Source: Bacteroidota bacterium
GTDB taxonomy: Bacteria > Bacteroidota > Bacteroidia > Chitinophagales > Chitinophagaceae
DNA: 64,000 bases
Reading direction: 5' to 3'
Assembly (NCBI GenBank): GCA_018266555.1
Contig: JAFEAF010000017.1
Span: 62,001 to 126,000, forward strand
Made by a program: the position numbers and the translations under genes. The notes below the pieces were generated by a model. The model made no database searches. It saw nothing but the letters and a program-made list of their open reading frames with translations, and had not been told where the DNA came from. This document shows positions 35,449-47,233 of this stretch, piece after piece (positions within the stretch are counted from its first letter, which is position 1; the number at the start of each line of letters is the position of its first letter).

Positions 35449-36735
35449 TTAGTTTTTAATAATCTTTTGTTGTGCTGTCTCACCATTGCAGCTAACACGT
35501 ACTATGTATAATCCACGCCCTAATTCATTTACATTGATTGTTTCTGTCTGGCTACTGTTGGAGTTATCTGTTCTTTTCACCATCTGACCATTTGCATTGA
35601 ACAGTTCGAAAGATACTTTTTTATTTTGCCATGTAGCCGGAACAGTAATCTGCAATTGATTGCTTACCGGGTTAGGATAGGTGATGATTCCAACTGTATT
35701 TTCTCCCTGCTTTGAAATTCTGATAACACGGACTTCAGAGTAAGAAGTTTTACCGTCATTATCTACAGAACATAGCCTGTAATAGATCACTGTTGCATTC
35801 ACATTGCTGATATCATCACTGAATTTGTAATTGACATTTTGAGTTGAATTTCCAACTGCAAAAACCAAACCCGCATCAGAATAGTTTACACCATCAGTAC
35901 TTTTTTGTACCACAAACTGGTTCACATTTATTTCCGTTGCTGTAATCCAACTCAAATCCACTTTATTTTTATTGTTAAGCGTAGCATCGAAAGAAACCAA
36001 TTTAACAGGCAAAACTTTAAGTGGAGTACTATAACTAAAATTTTTAAACCAGATAGAATACATACGGTCTGCGTCATTTACAGAACCTGAAGTGGTACCC
36101 CCAAAACGGACTTTTAAGGTATTCACATTATTATAAGTAAGCGTAACCATATTCTTTTTTTGTACGGTATCAATTCCACCATATTCAGGGAGTGCTGCTG
36201 TAAAAGTTTTACCAACAGTTTGATTATTTACAACAAGATTAGTGATTGTTAATGCTGTATTATTTTCAACTACATAAGAGGCTGGGCTGAAAAATGCATC
36301 ATATTCTCTAAGCCTGCTTCCATTCCCGTCAATATCAATAGCCGTTACATTAAATGAATTAATTGATGAAGGATTCGAAGTATTATGATCAACAAACGCT
36401 ATAGAAAATTCAATCCACCAGTCTTGCACACCACTTACATTTCCATTATTATAATTTACCTGCGGTTGAAAGGATTTGTCAAAACCTGTATTTGTAATAT
36501 CAATATTTGTAAGCTTAACTAAAGAAGAAGAACGATCCGTAATGGTAACCAACGCATCCTGAAGGCTATTTACAAATGGGAATAAATAAACTGCTCCATT
36601 TGCTCCGGCTGTTCCTGACTTCAGGCTCGAGTTTTTAAAAACTAATTCATCCTGTGCCGAAGCTTTTGTTTGGAACATTGCAAATGCAAGAACCATTACG
36701 ACCAGTTTAGAGTACAGAGTTTTCATTACGTTCAA
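35449..36735 (-). CDS. T9SS type A sorting domain-containing secreted protein
   Basis: 428 residues with a signal peptide (cleavage near KASAQ). The N-terminal 230 residues are beta-rich with no recognised enzyme motif. A fibronectin-like domain (about 243-335, VDLSWITATEINVNQFVVQK) follows. The C-terminal 75 residues are the type IX sorting tail: YPNPVSNQLQITVP at its start and LGRGLYIVRVSCNGETAQQK near its end. The protein is therefore exported across the outer membrane and attached to the surface or released. Its function is unknown. Confidence 0.85.
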   Translation of the reverse strand: MNVMKTLYSKLVVMVLAFAMFQTKASAQDELVFKNSSLKSGTAGANGAVYLFPFVNSLQDALVTITDRSSSLVKLTNIDITNTGFDKSFQPQVNYNNGNVSGVQDWWIEFSIAFVDHNTSNPSSINSFNVTAIDIDGNGSRLREYDAFFSPASYVVENNTALTITNLVVNNQTVGKTFTAALPEYGGIDTVQKKNMVTLTYNNVNTLKVRFGGTTSGSVNDADRMYSIWFKNFSYSTPLKVLPVKLVSFDATLNNKNKVDLSWITATEINVNQFVVQKSTDGVNYSDAGLVFAVGNSTQNVNYKFSDDISNVNATVIYYRLCSVDNDGKTSYSEVRVIRISKQGENTVGIITYPNPVSNQLQITVPATWQNKKVSFELFNANGQMVKRTDNSNSSQTETINVNELGRGLYIVRVSCNGETAQQKIIKN

Positions 36736-36889
36736 TTTAGGGTTTCCGATTATTTTCAGAATCTATCCCTGAGAGACAAATGAATCCGGCTTCTGAGCGT
36801 AAAACACCAGGTTGTAATTTTCCGTAGTGTGTAAAGTTTGTTTCATGGTCGGATTACTTTGTTTTCTTAGGGATTGTTCGATTCGGATA

Positions 36890-36920
36890 CAAACATAATA
36901 CGCAGCTTTTTTACGTGCAA
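36890..36920 (-). promoter_or_regulatory. promoter of the T9SS cargo gene
   Basis: -7 TATGTTTG (minus strand, 36890-36897) with TTG 20 bases upstream (about 36918-36920). It lies 155 bases before the start codon, so the leader is long and the 65-codon frame across it is probably not coding. Confidence 0.65.
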
Positions 36921-37227
36921 GCTTCTCACGAATTTTTTCGAAAGAAAATTCGTATTTCATGTAGTGTTTTTACGAGTAGAATTGAAAATCAAATTCCTGT
37001 AAGCTCTGTTTCTTTTCAATATTAGAAAATTTACGATAGGATTTTTTCTATCACTTCTTAGCCCGGTTAATTTTTTTACTATGAAGGTTATTTAAAAACA
37101 TCAGGGAAAATAATGATTGATCTGTAATTCAAATGGTGAATTTTTTATTTATTTCCAAAATACGATTGAACAAGATTGAAATCGCTGACTTATTTATATT
37201 TTAAAAATCAGGCTGATTCATCTTTTC

Positions 37228-37290
37228 CGGGTTGCAAAGAACATAGATATACAATCATTCATCCCCTGCAACCGGTTTATATCTATGTTC
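37228..37290. repeat. interleaved inverted repeats (pseudoknot-like)
   Basis: Arms GAACATAGATATA (37239-37251) and TATATCTATGTTC (37278-37290) are a perfect 13-base inverted repeat. A second pair, CCGGGTTGCA (37228-37237) and TGCAACCGG (37267-37275), matches over 9 bases with one extra G. The order is arm 1, arm 2, arm 1', arm 2', so the two stems interlock. It lies 75 bases downstream of the nuclease stop codon on the minus strand. Confidence 0.6.
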
Positions 37291-37364
37291 CCATGTACGC
37301 TGTTTATTTCAATATTTTGAAAAACTGTCTTAAAAAATAATTAATCTAATCCTGAATCAGGAAT

Positions 37365-40300
37365 CTACTGCTTTATAAATGGCATTACTTGTTCATTCCC
37401 TTTCCTGTCCAAAATGTTCAGATAATACATTCCGCTTGTCAGTGTATTTACCGGTATCTGTGTGGATGCGGATGAAGTATTAATTGTTTTTTGCAAAACA
37501 ATTTCTCCTACACTGTTTATGATTTTTACAACACAGTTAAATCCGGCAGGATTGGTAACTGAAAGCTGCAGTAAATCTTTTGCAGGATTGGGATAAATAG
37601 AATAGGTAAAACCCGGATCACCAAAAATTACTTTCCGTATGGCGGAATAACTGAATGTTCCATCTTTATCTACAGATTTTAAGCGGTAATAATTAACTCC
37701 GATGACAGGAGATGCATCATACACAGTATAATCATTTATCAATAACCCTGCAGGCATTACAGTTTTTATTGCTTGCCATTGAATACCGTCTGCTGAATGT
37801 TCAACAATAAATTTATCAAGATCAATTTCATTTGTTGTAGTCCAATAAATTTTAGCTTCTGTATTTTGTTTTTCCGCTTCGAACAAAATAAGTTTAACCG
37901 GCAATATACTTGGCAAACTATACCTGGACATTACGGGGAAATGATCCGAGGTTGTAGTTGAAAAATTCGGAATTCCTGCCACGGTTTCAATATCGTCAAA
38001 TAAAGTAGCGGTATAGGGGACATAGTAAGGGCTCACTTCATTTGAAACGATCACATTATCAATTACATCGCCATTATCATAGGTAGAATGAAGTTTGGCT
38101 TCACTCAAAGGCAGTGTTAATGATTTATAACTATTAGCACCAGTGGAATCTTTTACAAACATATCCCATGAAGATGCAGTATCGCCAGTAGGAGTATTAG
38201 GAGAGCGATAAATTGAAATATCCAGATCGTCATTATAATCCCCTAATATAATAATGTTGCTGTTTTGGTGAAACGCATCTAAGCTATCTTTCATTTCCTG
38301 GTTTCCTGCCCGCCTCCTGTAATAAGATATCTGGTCGCTGCCAGCCTTGTTATGTACCACATAAAATTCGAAATTATTTGTTCCTCCATTTTTTGTAGTA
38401 GTGGCGGTAACTACATAAGGAAACCGGCCGCTCGCCCAATCATTATAAGCATTTGCATAATTAGAACTGGTTTGCAACATGCCCCGGGCTGATACATTGG
38501 AAACAACAGCCGTATTATAAACAAATGCCAATTTCTGTCCGCTGTTATACTGGCTGGTATAGGCCGATGATGTATCCGGCGCACCAGAACAGAAATAAGA
38601 TACTTTATAAGCATAACCCGGCATATTGCTTACTATTGTTTTAAGCCTGTTCGTATCCACTACTTCTTCCAAAGCATAAATATCAGCGTTGAGATATTGC
38701 AGTGTGGTTTGTGCATTCGCCTGCTGTAAATTTTTATCAGTGGGCCCGTTTACAGAGCTGCCAAACCATTCCATATTCCAGTTCACAACATTTAATGTGC
38801 TGGCAGGAGTGTAAGAATTAGCTTTTAATAAAACATACTGCTCGTTAAATATCCCAGAATTAAAAGTTAATTTTCCGGCAGAGGCATCATTATTGGCCGG
38901 TGACGTATAATGGACATAAACAGTTTGTTGTTGGTTTAATAAATCAGTTGGGGTATAGTTTAGACTGTTGCTGAATGTGGAATTATCTTTAGATAGTTCA
39001 AAATTAGCAGGTGCCATTAATGTGAGATTTGACGTAAAGTCATTACCCCAGAATTCAAATGATTTACTTGCTGAAGTGCTACCAAAAGGCTGATACCGGA
39101 AATCAAGCAGGTTAGAATTTACATCAAGAGTTGGCGATGGGGAAACCGTAGAGTTTAGAATATAAATCTCATCCAAAATAATTCTAGACGCTGCAGTTGA
39201 TGTAGAATTATATTTAAAAGCAAAATAGACATTCGTGGTTTTAAAAGAGCTTAAATTAATATTTTGACATAAAGTCCATGTGTCTGAAAACTGGATGGGA
39301 AAATGTCCGTCTATCTGTGTCCATGTTGCCAGGTTGGGGTCCCCGCTGCCGCTGTAATTTGTTGAAACTAATAATTGAGGTTGTAACCCTGCATACGAAT
39401 TGCGGCAATAATAGCTTAATAATGGAATATTGGTGGAAGTTAAATTTAGCGCCGGGGAAATAAGCCAGTCTTCATTGACATTATTGGTGCCACCGCTGTA
39501 GCCGTTCATATATACAGCGCTGCCAATATACCCGGAAGAATAACAGGCCCATGTTTGTGCACCGGTAACGCTGTACTGAGTAAACCCATCGGAAACCGAT
39601 CCGCTGCAGGAATTAAAAGAATAGTAAGCAATTTGTGTGCTTTGCGCATCTGTTCTGTTTATAGTTGCGGGAGTACTGTTTGCCGATACGCCATTGGTGG
39701 CTCCGGTCAAAGTCATGGTAATAGTTTCGTTAGGTTGTGGAGATGGATTGTTCACCACATTAAGTGTAACTGTAGATGATGTTGCTCCTGCTGCAATAAA
39801 TACCGAGCCGCTATTGGGATCCGTGTAATCAGTACCTGCAACTGCCGTTCCGGTTAAAGCATATGAAACTGTAGTTCCCCCTGCTGGAGCAGAAGGGCTG
39901 ATGTTGATTGTAAATGTTCCGTTAGTTGCCGGCTCTGCCATATCTGTTCCGGCGCTAAGTGTTGCGGAATTGCTAATAGCCGAACCGCTAATACTTACAT
40001 TGGTAACTGAAAATCCCGGCCTGTTGCCAGAGCCGCTCACTTCTTTATAGACCCACCTTAATTGAAGGTTTGATTGATTTTCGCAAGCATTAGGAAGCGT
40101 AATCGTTATTGTTTGAGGGGAAAGACTTCCGGTACCGGACATGTTGTCGCTCCCGCCCGGGTTTTGATAATCCGTGCCAGTTATATTGGTGAATGCGCCC
40201 GATGTTCCCACCCGATATTGAAGGCCAATTGCGCCGATTCTATTCCCAATTTGTTGTCTTTGAGTGGCGGCAGAATAGGAAACTGAAATAGAACCAAGTC

Positions 40301-40631
40301 CTGTAGTATTAAGAGCAAGGCAAATTGATTTTAATGCTGAACTGGTATTCAGCATACCAATTTTAGTATTCATATCTCCTACAAAAGCTGATGTGTTGGA
40401 ATTGGCAGCTCCAATTAAAGCCTGGTCACCACTGGGTGCTGCGGTAGAGTATGATGTACTTGTGCTTCCTGTAATCGTCCATCCCTGCCAGCCTGCCGGG
40501 TACGTAGTAACGCTTCCATTAAATGAACTAAAATCCTGTGTGTAAGGTAAACTTTGTGGAGTAGGATTGGTTTGCGCAAAATTTTTTGTACCTAAAAACA
40601 GTAATATATAAAAGAATAGAATTCTTTTCAT
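37365..40631 (-). CDS. secreted endonuclease/exonuclease/phosphatase-family nuclease with T9SS sorting tail
   Basis: 1088 residues, modular. After the signal peptide comes a beta-rich domain (about 25-215), then a Calx-beta-like domain (about 220-325, TVSYALTGTAVAGTDY). A choice-of-anchor/MAM-like jelly roll follows (about 330-495). The EEP nuclease domain (about 610-910) has NWNMEW, ALEEV (metal glutamate), VVHNKA, GDYNDD, DNVIVS and SDHFPV, all the expected catalytic positions. It ends with a fibronectin-like domain (IYWTTTNEIDLDKFIVEH) and the sorting tail YPNPAKDLLQLSV. It would cut extracellular DNA or RNA for phosphate or nutrient gain. Confidence 0.88.
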   Translation of the reverse strand: MKRILFFYILLFLGTKNFAQTNPTPQSLPYTQDFSSFNGSVTTYPAGWQGWTITGSTSTSYSTAAPSGDQALIGAANSNTSAFVGDMNTKIGMLNTSSALKSICLALNTTGLGSISVSYSAATQRQQIGNRIGAIGLQYRVGTSGAFTNITGTDYQNPGGSDNMSGTGSLSPQTITITLPNACENQSNLQLRWVYKEVSGSGNRPGFSVTNVSISGSAISNSATLSAGTDMAEPATNGTFTINISPSAPAGGTTVSYALTGTAVAGTDYTDPNSGSVFIAAGATSSTVTLNVVNNPSPQPNETITMTLTGATNGVSANSTPATINRTDAQSTQIAYYSFNSCSGSVSDGFTQYSVTGAQTWACYSSGYIGSAVYMNGYSGGTNNVNEDWLISPALNLTSTNIPLLSYYCRNSYAGLQPQLLVSTNYSGSGDPNLATWTQIDGHFPIQFSDTWTLCQNINLSSFKTTNVYFAFKYNSTSTAASRIILDEIYILNSTVSPSPTLDVNSNLLDFRYQPFGSTSASKSFEFWGNDFTSNLTLMAPANFELSKDNSTFSNSLNYTPTDLLNQQQTVYVHYTSPANNDASAGKLTFNSGIFNEQYVLLKANSYTPASTLNVVNWNMEWFGSSVNGPTDKNLQQANAQTTLQYLNADIYALEEVVDTNRLKTIVSNMPGYAYKVSYFCSGAPDTSSAYTSQYNSGQKLAFVYNTAVVSNVSARGMLQTSSNYANAYNDWASGRFPYVVTATTTKNGGTNNFEFYVVHNKAGSDQISYYRRRAGNQEMKDSLDAFHQNSNIIILGDYNDDLDISIYRSPNTPTGDTASSWDMFVKDSTGANSYKSLTLPLSEAKLHSTYDNGDVIDNVIVSNEVSPYYVPYTATLFDDIETVAGIPNFSTTTSDHFPVMSRYSLPSILPVKLILFEAEKQNTEAKIYWTTTNEIDLDKFIVEHSADGIQWQAIKTVMPAGLLINDYTVYDASPVIGVNYYRLKSVDKDGTFSYSAIRKVIFGDPGFTYSIYPNPAKDLLQLSVTNPAGFNCVVKIINSVGEIVLQKTINTSSASTQIPVNTLTSGMYYLNILDRKGNEQVMPFIKQ

Positions 40632-41083
40632 ACTTTTTTATTTTATCGCAATGTATTGATACGTTATTAATTTATTGTTCACAATCATTTATTTATTTAC
40701 GCACATAAGAAATATTTTGAATAGTGGGTAATCATTCATTTTAAATCAGAATTAGACATTTCTCAAATGAATATTTTATTTTTTAGAAACCAGGTCTCCG
40801 TTTTATAATAAAGATTGAATCATATTTTATTACATTAAAAAAAATATCTATAAAGCAATTTTAATAAATTTTTTATATGTGTTATTGTGTAATGCAACTT
40901 GATTGGCATCCCGAATTTATTAAAATAAGTATGAAGTGAAATGTAAAATTCAAATGGAGTCCAGGGAAGTATAAGCATTTTTTCAGTTGAAACAGGATAG
41001 CCAATTTTATTTCAGCAGTCACTATATAAAAAGCCAGCTCATAAAAAATAGTAGCCGGCTTTCAGAAAAAGATCGGGGTAGTC
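40632..41083. other. AT-rich intergenic region
   Basis: 452 bases between the ATP synthase terminator and the nuclease start. Apart from the terminator at 41028-41062 nothing coding is seen. A weak -7-like TACATTGC lies about 20 bases upstream of the nuclease start. Confidence 0.55.
41028..41062 (-). terminator. terminator of the atp operon
   Basis: On the minus strand AAGCCGGCT ... AGCTGGCTT (one mismatch or G-U pair) with a loop of about 15 bases is followed by TTT. It lies 22 bases after the atpA stop codon. Confidence 0.65.
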
Positions 41084-42664
41084 TTAAACTTTATATTGTG
41101 GAATTAACACGTTTGCCAGTTCCACCATTTTCCTTAATCCATCTTCAGGTAAATTTCCTTTTTTGAATTCCGTCATTACATCGGGTAATTTATTTTCCAT
41201 TTCCATCAGGAAATGATCTTCAAATTCTTTTACTCTCTTTACCGGCACATCTTTGATCAATCCGTTTGTACCAAGATAAATGATGGCCACTTGCTTTTCT
41301 ACCGGGAAAGGAGAATATTGTGGTTGTTTCAAGATTTCAACGTTTCGTGCACCTTTATCCAATACATTTTTGGTAGCCGCATCAAGGTCACCACCGAATT
41401 TTGAAAATGCTTCCATTTCCCTGTACAATGCCTGATCCAGTTTCAAAGTTCCTGCTACTTTTTTCATGGATTTTATTTGTGCATTTCCACCCACACGGCT
41501 AACGGAAATACCTACGTTGATGGCCGGGCGAATACCTGCATTAAACAAATTAGTCTCCAAAAAAATCTGCCCGTCTGTAATGGAAATTACATTAGTTGGA
41601 ATATATGCAGAAACATCTCCTGCCTGTGTTTCAATAATTGGTAAAGCTGTTAAAGACCCTCCGCCTTTCACAAGGTGCTTAAGAGTGTCGGGTACATCAT
41701 TCATATTTTTAGCTACATTATCATCGCTGATAATTTTTGCAGCCCTTTCCAGTAAACGGCTATGCAGGTAAAACACATCTCCCGGATATGCTTCACGGCC
41801 GGGCGGGCGACGAAGTAACAATGAAACTTCCCGATATGCTACTGCCTGTTTGGAAAGATCATCATAAATTATCAATGCAGGGCGTCCTGTATCACGAAAA
41901 TATTCTCCGATAGCTGCGCCTGCAAAGGGAGCATAGAATTGTAAAGGTGCGGGGTCTGAAGCAGATGCTGCAACAATGATGGAATAATCCATGGCTCCAG
42001 CATCCTGCAAAGTTTTCATCACGCCGGCAATGGTTGACGCTTTTTGGCCGATAGCTACATAGATACAATAAACAGGTTTGCCGGCAGCAAAAAATTCTTT
42101 TTGATTGATGATGGTATCAACAGCAATAGCAGTTTTTCCGGTTTGCCTGTCACCAATGATCAGCTCTCTTTGTCCACGGCCAATCGGGATCATAGCATCT
42201 ATAGCTTTGATACCAGTTTGCAACGGTTCTTTTACCGGTTCCCGGTAAATAACACCCGGAGCTTTTCTTTCCAATGGCATTTCATATCGTTCCCCGGAGA
42301 TCGGGCCTTTACCATCAATCGGTTCGCCCAATGTATTTACAACACGGCCAACCATGCCTTCTCCAACTTTGATAGAAGCGATTTTCCCGGTACGTCGCAC
42401 TTTTGATCCTTCCTGGATATGTCCGGTCTCCCCCATGAGTACCACACCTACATTGTCCTCTTCAAGGTTCAATGCAATAGCCCGAACACCATTTTCAAAC
42501 TCTACTAGCTCACCATAACGAACATTCCCCAAACCATATACACGGGCAATGCCATCGCCTACCTGCAAAACGGTTCCTACTTCCTCCAGGTCGGCTCCTG
42601 CATTAAAATTGCTCAACTGCTGCCGCAGTATTGCACTTATTTCATCAGGTTTAATTTCTGCCAT
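41084..42664 (-). CDS. atpA: F0F1 ATP synthase subunit alpha
   Basis: 526 residues. The P-loop is [11 protein letters not shown] (about 172), with the alpha signatures [11 protein letters not shown] and [14 protein letters not shown]. It forms the non-catalytic half of the F1 hexamer at the inner membrane. It is the last gene of the atpB-E-F-H-A run, with a terminator 22 bases after its stop. The gamma subunit gene usually follows alpha in this phylum but is absent here; beta and epsilon are also not in the window. Confidence 0.98.
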   Translation of the reverse strand: MAEIKPDEISAILRQQLSNFNAGADLEEVGTVLQVGDGIARVYGLGNVRYGELVEFENGVRAIALNLEEDNVGVVLMGETGHIQEGSKVRRTGKIASIKVGEGMVGRVVNTLGEPIDGKGPISGERYEMPLERKAPGVIYREPVKEPLQTGIKAIDAMIPIGRGQRELIIGDRQTGKTAIAVDTIINQKEFFAAGKPVYCIYVAIGQKASTIAGVMKTLQDAGAMDYSIIVAASASDPAPLQFYAPFAGAAIGEYFRDTGRPALIIYDDLSKQAVAYREVSLLLRRPPGREAYPGDVFYLHSRLLERAAKIISDDNVAKNMNDVPDTLKHLVKGGGSLTALPIIETQAGDVSAYIPTNVISITDGQIFLETNLFNAGIRPAINVGISVSRVGGNAQIKSMKKVAGTLKLDQALYREMEAFSKFGGDLDAATKNVLDKGARNVEILKQPQYSPFPVEKQVAIIYLGTNGLIKDVPVKRVKEFEDHFLMEMENKLPDVMTEFKKGNLPEDGLRKMVELANVLIPQYKV

Positions 42665-42708
42665 ATTTGTTTCTTTATCTTTTTAATAATTGTTTTAAAT
42701 CTAAATGA

Positions 42709-43272
42709 CTATCTTATTTTATATACAAAATCATTGTTTTCAAATTGTCTTGCTACTTCTTTGAGATCATACGAAATACTTGCATCCACCAGCTTATCTC
42801 CTGCCTGTAAAACAAAGCCGCCAATCAATTCAGGTTTCACCGCTGTTTCTAATTCTATGTTCTGCATTTCTGAAACAGATTGAATCTGTTTTACAATGGC
42901 AGATTTCAACTCCTCACTCATAGGCGTAGCAGTAGTAAGTTTTACAGTATAAATATGTTTGTATTCTTTGTATTGATTGACAAATGCAGTACATATCTCC
43001 GGCAGATTGCTTTCCCTTCCTTTTTGAATCAATAAATGTGCAAAGGCATCTGTTAAGGCATTGACTTTATCTTTAATGATTGCATCAATAACTTTCTTTT
43101 TTTTGTCTGATTTAATGATGGGGCTGCGTAATACATTTACAAATTCACGGCTTTCTTTACAAACCCATTGAAGCCACTGCATATCAGCAAACACATTTTC
43201 CAATTGCCCTTTATCTATCGAAAGGTCAATCAGTGATTTGGCATATCGTTCTGCAAGACGTGGATTAGGCAT
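42709..43272 (-). CDS. atpH: F0F1 ATP synthase subunit delta
   Basis: About 187 residues from the ATG at 43272, preferred because it begins MPNPRLAERYAKSLIDLS, the normal OSCP/delta start. The frame is open to an upstream ATG at 43311. Six-helix N-domain and a C-domain ending in a beta strand are typical. Delta links F1 to the b-subunit stalk. The 63 bases upstream hold a degenerate GTTACT/TAACCAG-type repeat. Confidence 0.93.
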   Translation of the reverse strand: MPNPRLAERYAKSLIDLSIDKGQLENVFADMQWLQWVCKESREFVNVLRSPIIKSDKKKKVIDAIIKDKVNALTDAFAHLLIQKGRESNLPEICTAFVNQYKEYKHIYTVKLTTATPMSEELKSAIVKQIQSVSEMQNIELETAVKPELIGGFVLQAGDKLVDASISYDLKEVARQFENNDFVYKIR

Positions 43273-43335
43273 TTCATGTTTCTGGTTTCCTGCTACTGAT
43301 CTTTTAACCAATAACAGGCAACTAGTAACCAGTAA

Positions 43336-43830
43336 CTAGTTTAGTTTTACTTCGTTCACCAGGCTCTTCACATGTTCTTCCTGTGCTTTTTTATCACTCA
43401 ATTCTCTTCTTAATACTTTTTCAGACACTTCGATCACCAGGTTGCCGATCTGGTTTTTAACTTCGGTAATAGCAGCCATTTTTTGTGTATTGATAGCTGC
43501 CTGTGCGTCCAGTATAATTTTATTGGCTTCCAACTTGGCCTGGTCTTTTGCTTCATTAATGATCTTGTCTTTAGTTTCTCTTGCTTCTTTAAGCATCTGT
43601 GCTCTTTCTTCACGGGCCTTTGCCAGTAATGCTTCATTTTCACTTTTCATCTGGGCCATTTCTGCTTTTACTTTTTCAGCAGTAGCTAATGAGCCGGCAA
43701 TATTTTCTTCTCTTTTTTTCAGTCCCCCTATGATGGCAGGCCATGCAAATTTTTTCAAAATAAAATAGACAACCAGAAATGCCACCAGTGTCCAGATTAG
43801 AAGGCCAAAAGCAGGCATGAGTAAATTCAT
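43336..43830 (-). CDS. atpF: F0F1 ATP synthase subunit b
   Basis: 164 residues: one N-terminal membrane helix (FGLLIWTLVAFLVVYFILKK), then a long charged coiled coil of 120 residues (KKREENIAGSLATAEKVKAE). It is the peripheral stator stalk of ATP synthase. Located between atpE and atpH as expected. Confidence 0.95.
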   Translation of the reverse strand: MNLLMPAFGLLIWTLVAFLVVYFILKKFAWPAIIGGLKKREENIAGSLATAEKVKAEMAQMKSENEALLAKAREERAQMLKEARETKDKIINEAKDQAKLEANKIILDAQAAINTQKMAAITEVKNQIGNLVIEVSEKVLRRELSDKKAQEEHVKSLVNEVKLN

Positions 43831-43911
43831 ATATCAGAGTTTATTCTTTTTTGGATAAAAACTGCATCCTCCGCCCTGTGCTTTGGATGCAGTAAATTTT
43901 AGCTGCAACGA

Positions 43912-45325
<1,414 letters not shown>

Positions 45326-45345
45326 ACCCTTTTTGAAATTTGCCG

Positions 45346-45353
45346 CAAAGATA
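45346..45353 (-). promoter_or_regulatory. atp operon promoter -7 box
   Basis: TATCTTTG on the minus strand, exact TAnnTTTG, with TTG about 22 bases upstream. It gives a short leader before atpB. Confidence 0.6.
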
Positions 45354-45399
45354 AGGGGGCGAGTGATAAAAACCTCAAAAATGAGTAAAATGAAAGTCC

Positions 45400-47175
45400 T
45401 TATGCTACTTTATGTTTCTGATCAAACTGCAGGCGGTAAAGTTTGTAATAAAAACCCTGTTTTTCGAGCAATTCTTCATGATTACCCATTTCTTTTATTT
45501 CTCCTTTATCAAGAACAATAATCTTATTCGCCTTGCGGATTGTGGAGAGGCGGTGCGCAATGATAATGGAAGTTCTTCCTTTAATTAATGTATCAATGGC
45601 ATGTTGAATCAGCATTTCACTTTCCGTGTCCACAGATGAAGTAGCTTCATCTAATATAAGTATAGAAGGATTATATAATAATGCCCTGATGAAAGATAAA
45701 AGTTGTCGCTGACCGAGCGATAAAGTAGCTCCCCGCTCCATTACATTGAAATCATACCCACCGGGTAACCTCATAATGAAGTCGTGCATCCCGATCAGCT
45801 TTGCAGCTTCAATTACTTTTTCTTTCGATATATCAGGATTTCTTAGTGTGATATTATCTATCACCGTTCCTGAAAACAGGAATACATCCTGCAACACCAC
45901 GCCGACATTTTTCCGTAATACATCCAGTTTATAATCTTCAATATTGACATCATCCATTTTTATTATTCCCTTCTGAATATGATACAGCCGGTTTAATAAA
46001 CTTATGATCGTTGTCTTACCGCTACCTGTATGGCCCACAATGGCAACCGTTTCACCTGCTTTGACTTCGAAATTGATATCTTTTAAAACATACTGCTCAT
46101 CATTATAAGCAAACCATACTTTTTCAAAACCGATCTTTCCTTTTACAGATCCTGACGGCTCATAAGCCTGTTCGTTTGATTTAGGTATAAAATCTTTATT
46201 ATCCAAAACCGTAAAGACTCTTTCACTTGCTACCATTCCCATCTGCAATACATTAAATTTATCAGCAATGACACGAAGCGGGCGAAAAAGCAAATTCAAA
46301 CAAAGTATAAAAGCCACTACCGTTCCCTGCTCGTTTTGCTGAAGCTGTAATGCTTCTTTTGCTGTCCACCATACTATAAGCCCTATGGACAAAGCCAAAA
46401 CAATTTCCACTACAGGAAAAAAAACAGAGTAAGCAAAGATTGCTTTGATATTAGCATTACGGTATTCCCGGTTTATCTTTTTAAATTTTACAAATTCACG
46501 GTCTTCTGCAGCAAGCGCCTGAACCACCTGCATGCCGGTAAGATGTTCCTGAACAAATGCATTGAGCGCCGCAACCGCATTACGCACCCTGTGAAAAGAT
46601 TTATTGACACTTTCTTTAAAATAATAAGTAGCAATAATCATTATAGGAAAAGGTATCAGTGCAATCAATGTCAGCTCCCAATCTTTTAAAAACATATAGA
46701 TCAATACACAAATTATTGATAGCAGGTCAGCAATAATCGGAATAAGCCCGTCGGAAAAAATATCGTTGATGGATTCTATATCATTGATGGTCCTTGTTGT
46801 CAAAGTTCCGATGGGCGTTTTATCAAATTGGGATAAATTTAATCCGAGAATTTTTTGATATACTGTAACTCTCAGGTCTCTCACCACCGATTGGCCGAGC
46901 CAGGATGTGATAAATGAAAATATAAACCGCAGCGCTGTTTCTACCAGGATCAGCCCGATTTGAAAAATAGTGATTTGTATCACCATACTGGTGAGCGAAT
47001 GAGCAATGTATTTATCCACTGTAAGCTGTATCAGCATGGGCCGCACTGGTGTAATGGCCGCCAACACTATGGCTAACACTACAGAGAAATAAAACTTTTT
47101 CTTATACGGGGTAGCATAATGAAATACTCTTCGTAAAAGATCAAAATTCAATATTCTTTTTTTCTGTTCGGGCAA
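45400..47175 (-). CDS. ABC exporter, fused membrane and ATPase domains (MsbA-like)
   Basis: 591 residues. Six membrane helices (about 20-310) are followed by an ATPase with Walker A GHTGSGKTT, signature LSLGQRQLL, Walker B ILILDEATSSVD and the H-loop IIAHRLST. Type IV exporter half-transporter working as a dimer; it could move lipid, peptide or drug. The start is TTG at 47175, since no ATG lies nearby and a good promoter box is 23 bases upstream. Confidence 0.92.
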   Translation of the reverse strand: MPEQKKRILNFDLLRRVFHYATPYKKKFYFSVVLAIVLAAITPVRPMLIQLTVDKYIAHSLTSMVIQITIFQIGLILVETALRFIFSFITSWLGQSVVRDLRVTVYQKILGLNLSQFDKTPIGTLTTRTINDIESINDIFSDGLIPIIADLLSIICVLIYMFLKDWELTLIALIPFPIMIIATYYFKESVNKSFHRVRNAVAALNAFVQEHLTGMQVVQALAAEDREFVKFKKINREYRNANIKAIFAYSVFFPVVEIVLALSIGLIVWWTAKEALQLQQNEQGTVVAFILCLNLLFRPLRVIADKFNVLQMGMVASERVFTVLDNKDFIPKSNEQAYEPSGSVKGKIGFEKVWFAYNDEQYVLKDINFEVKAGETVAIVGHTGSGKTTIISLLNRLYHIQKGIIKMDDVNIEDYKLDVLRKNVGVVLQDVFLFSGTVIDNITLRNPDISKEKVIEAAKLIGMHDFIMRLPGGYDFNVMERGATLSLGQRQLLSFIRALLYNPSILILDEATSSVDTESEMLIQHAIDTLIKGRTSIIIAHRLSTIRKANKIIVLDKGEIKEMGNHEELLEKQGFYYKLYRLQFDQKHKVA

Positions 47176-47197
47176 AACCAGATCGTTGATGAAGGGG

Positions 47198-47227
47198 CAA
47201 AATTAAATAGAAGTGCATTTACGGCAA
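47198..47227 (-). promoter_or_regulatory. promoter of the ABC exporter
   Basis: -7 TAATTTTG (47198-47205) and TTG (47225-47227) on the minus strand, 19 bases apart. Confidence 0.65.
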
Positions 47228-47233
47228 CGCTGT

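Larger units (their letters stand above)
36736..37364. other. long intergenic region with a promoter and a complex inverted repeat
   Basis: 629 bases between two minus-strand genes, if a 65-codon frame (36763-36960) is discounted. It holds the promoter of the T9SS gene (36890-36920) and the inverted-repeat structure at 37228-37290. The rest is AT-rich with no other signal. Confidence 0.55.

Noticed and set aside
36763-36960. 65-codon minus-strand frame upstream of the T9SS cargo gene
   Set aside because: A good promoter (TTG, 20 bases, TATGTTTG) for the downstream gene lies inside it, and the product resembles nothing.
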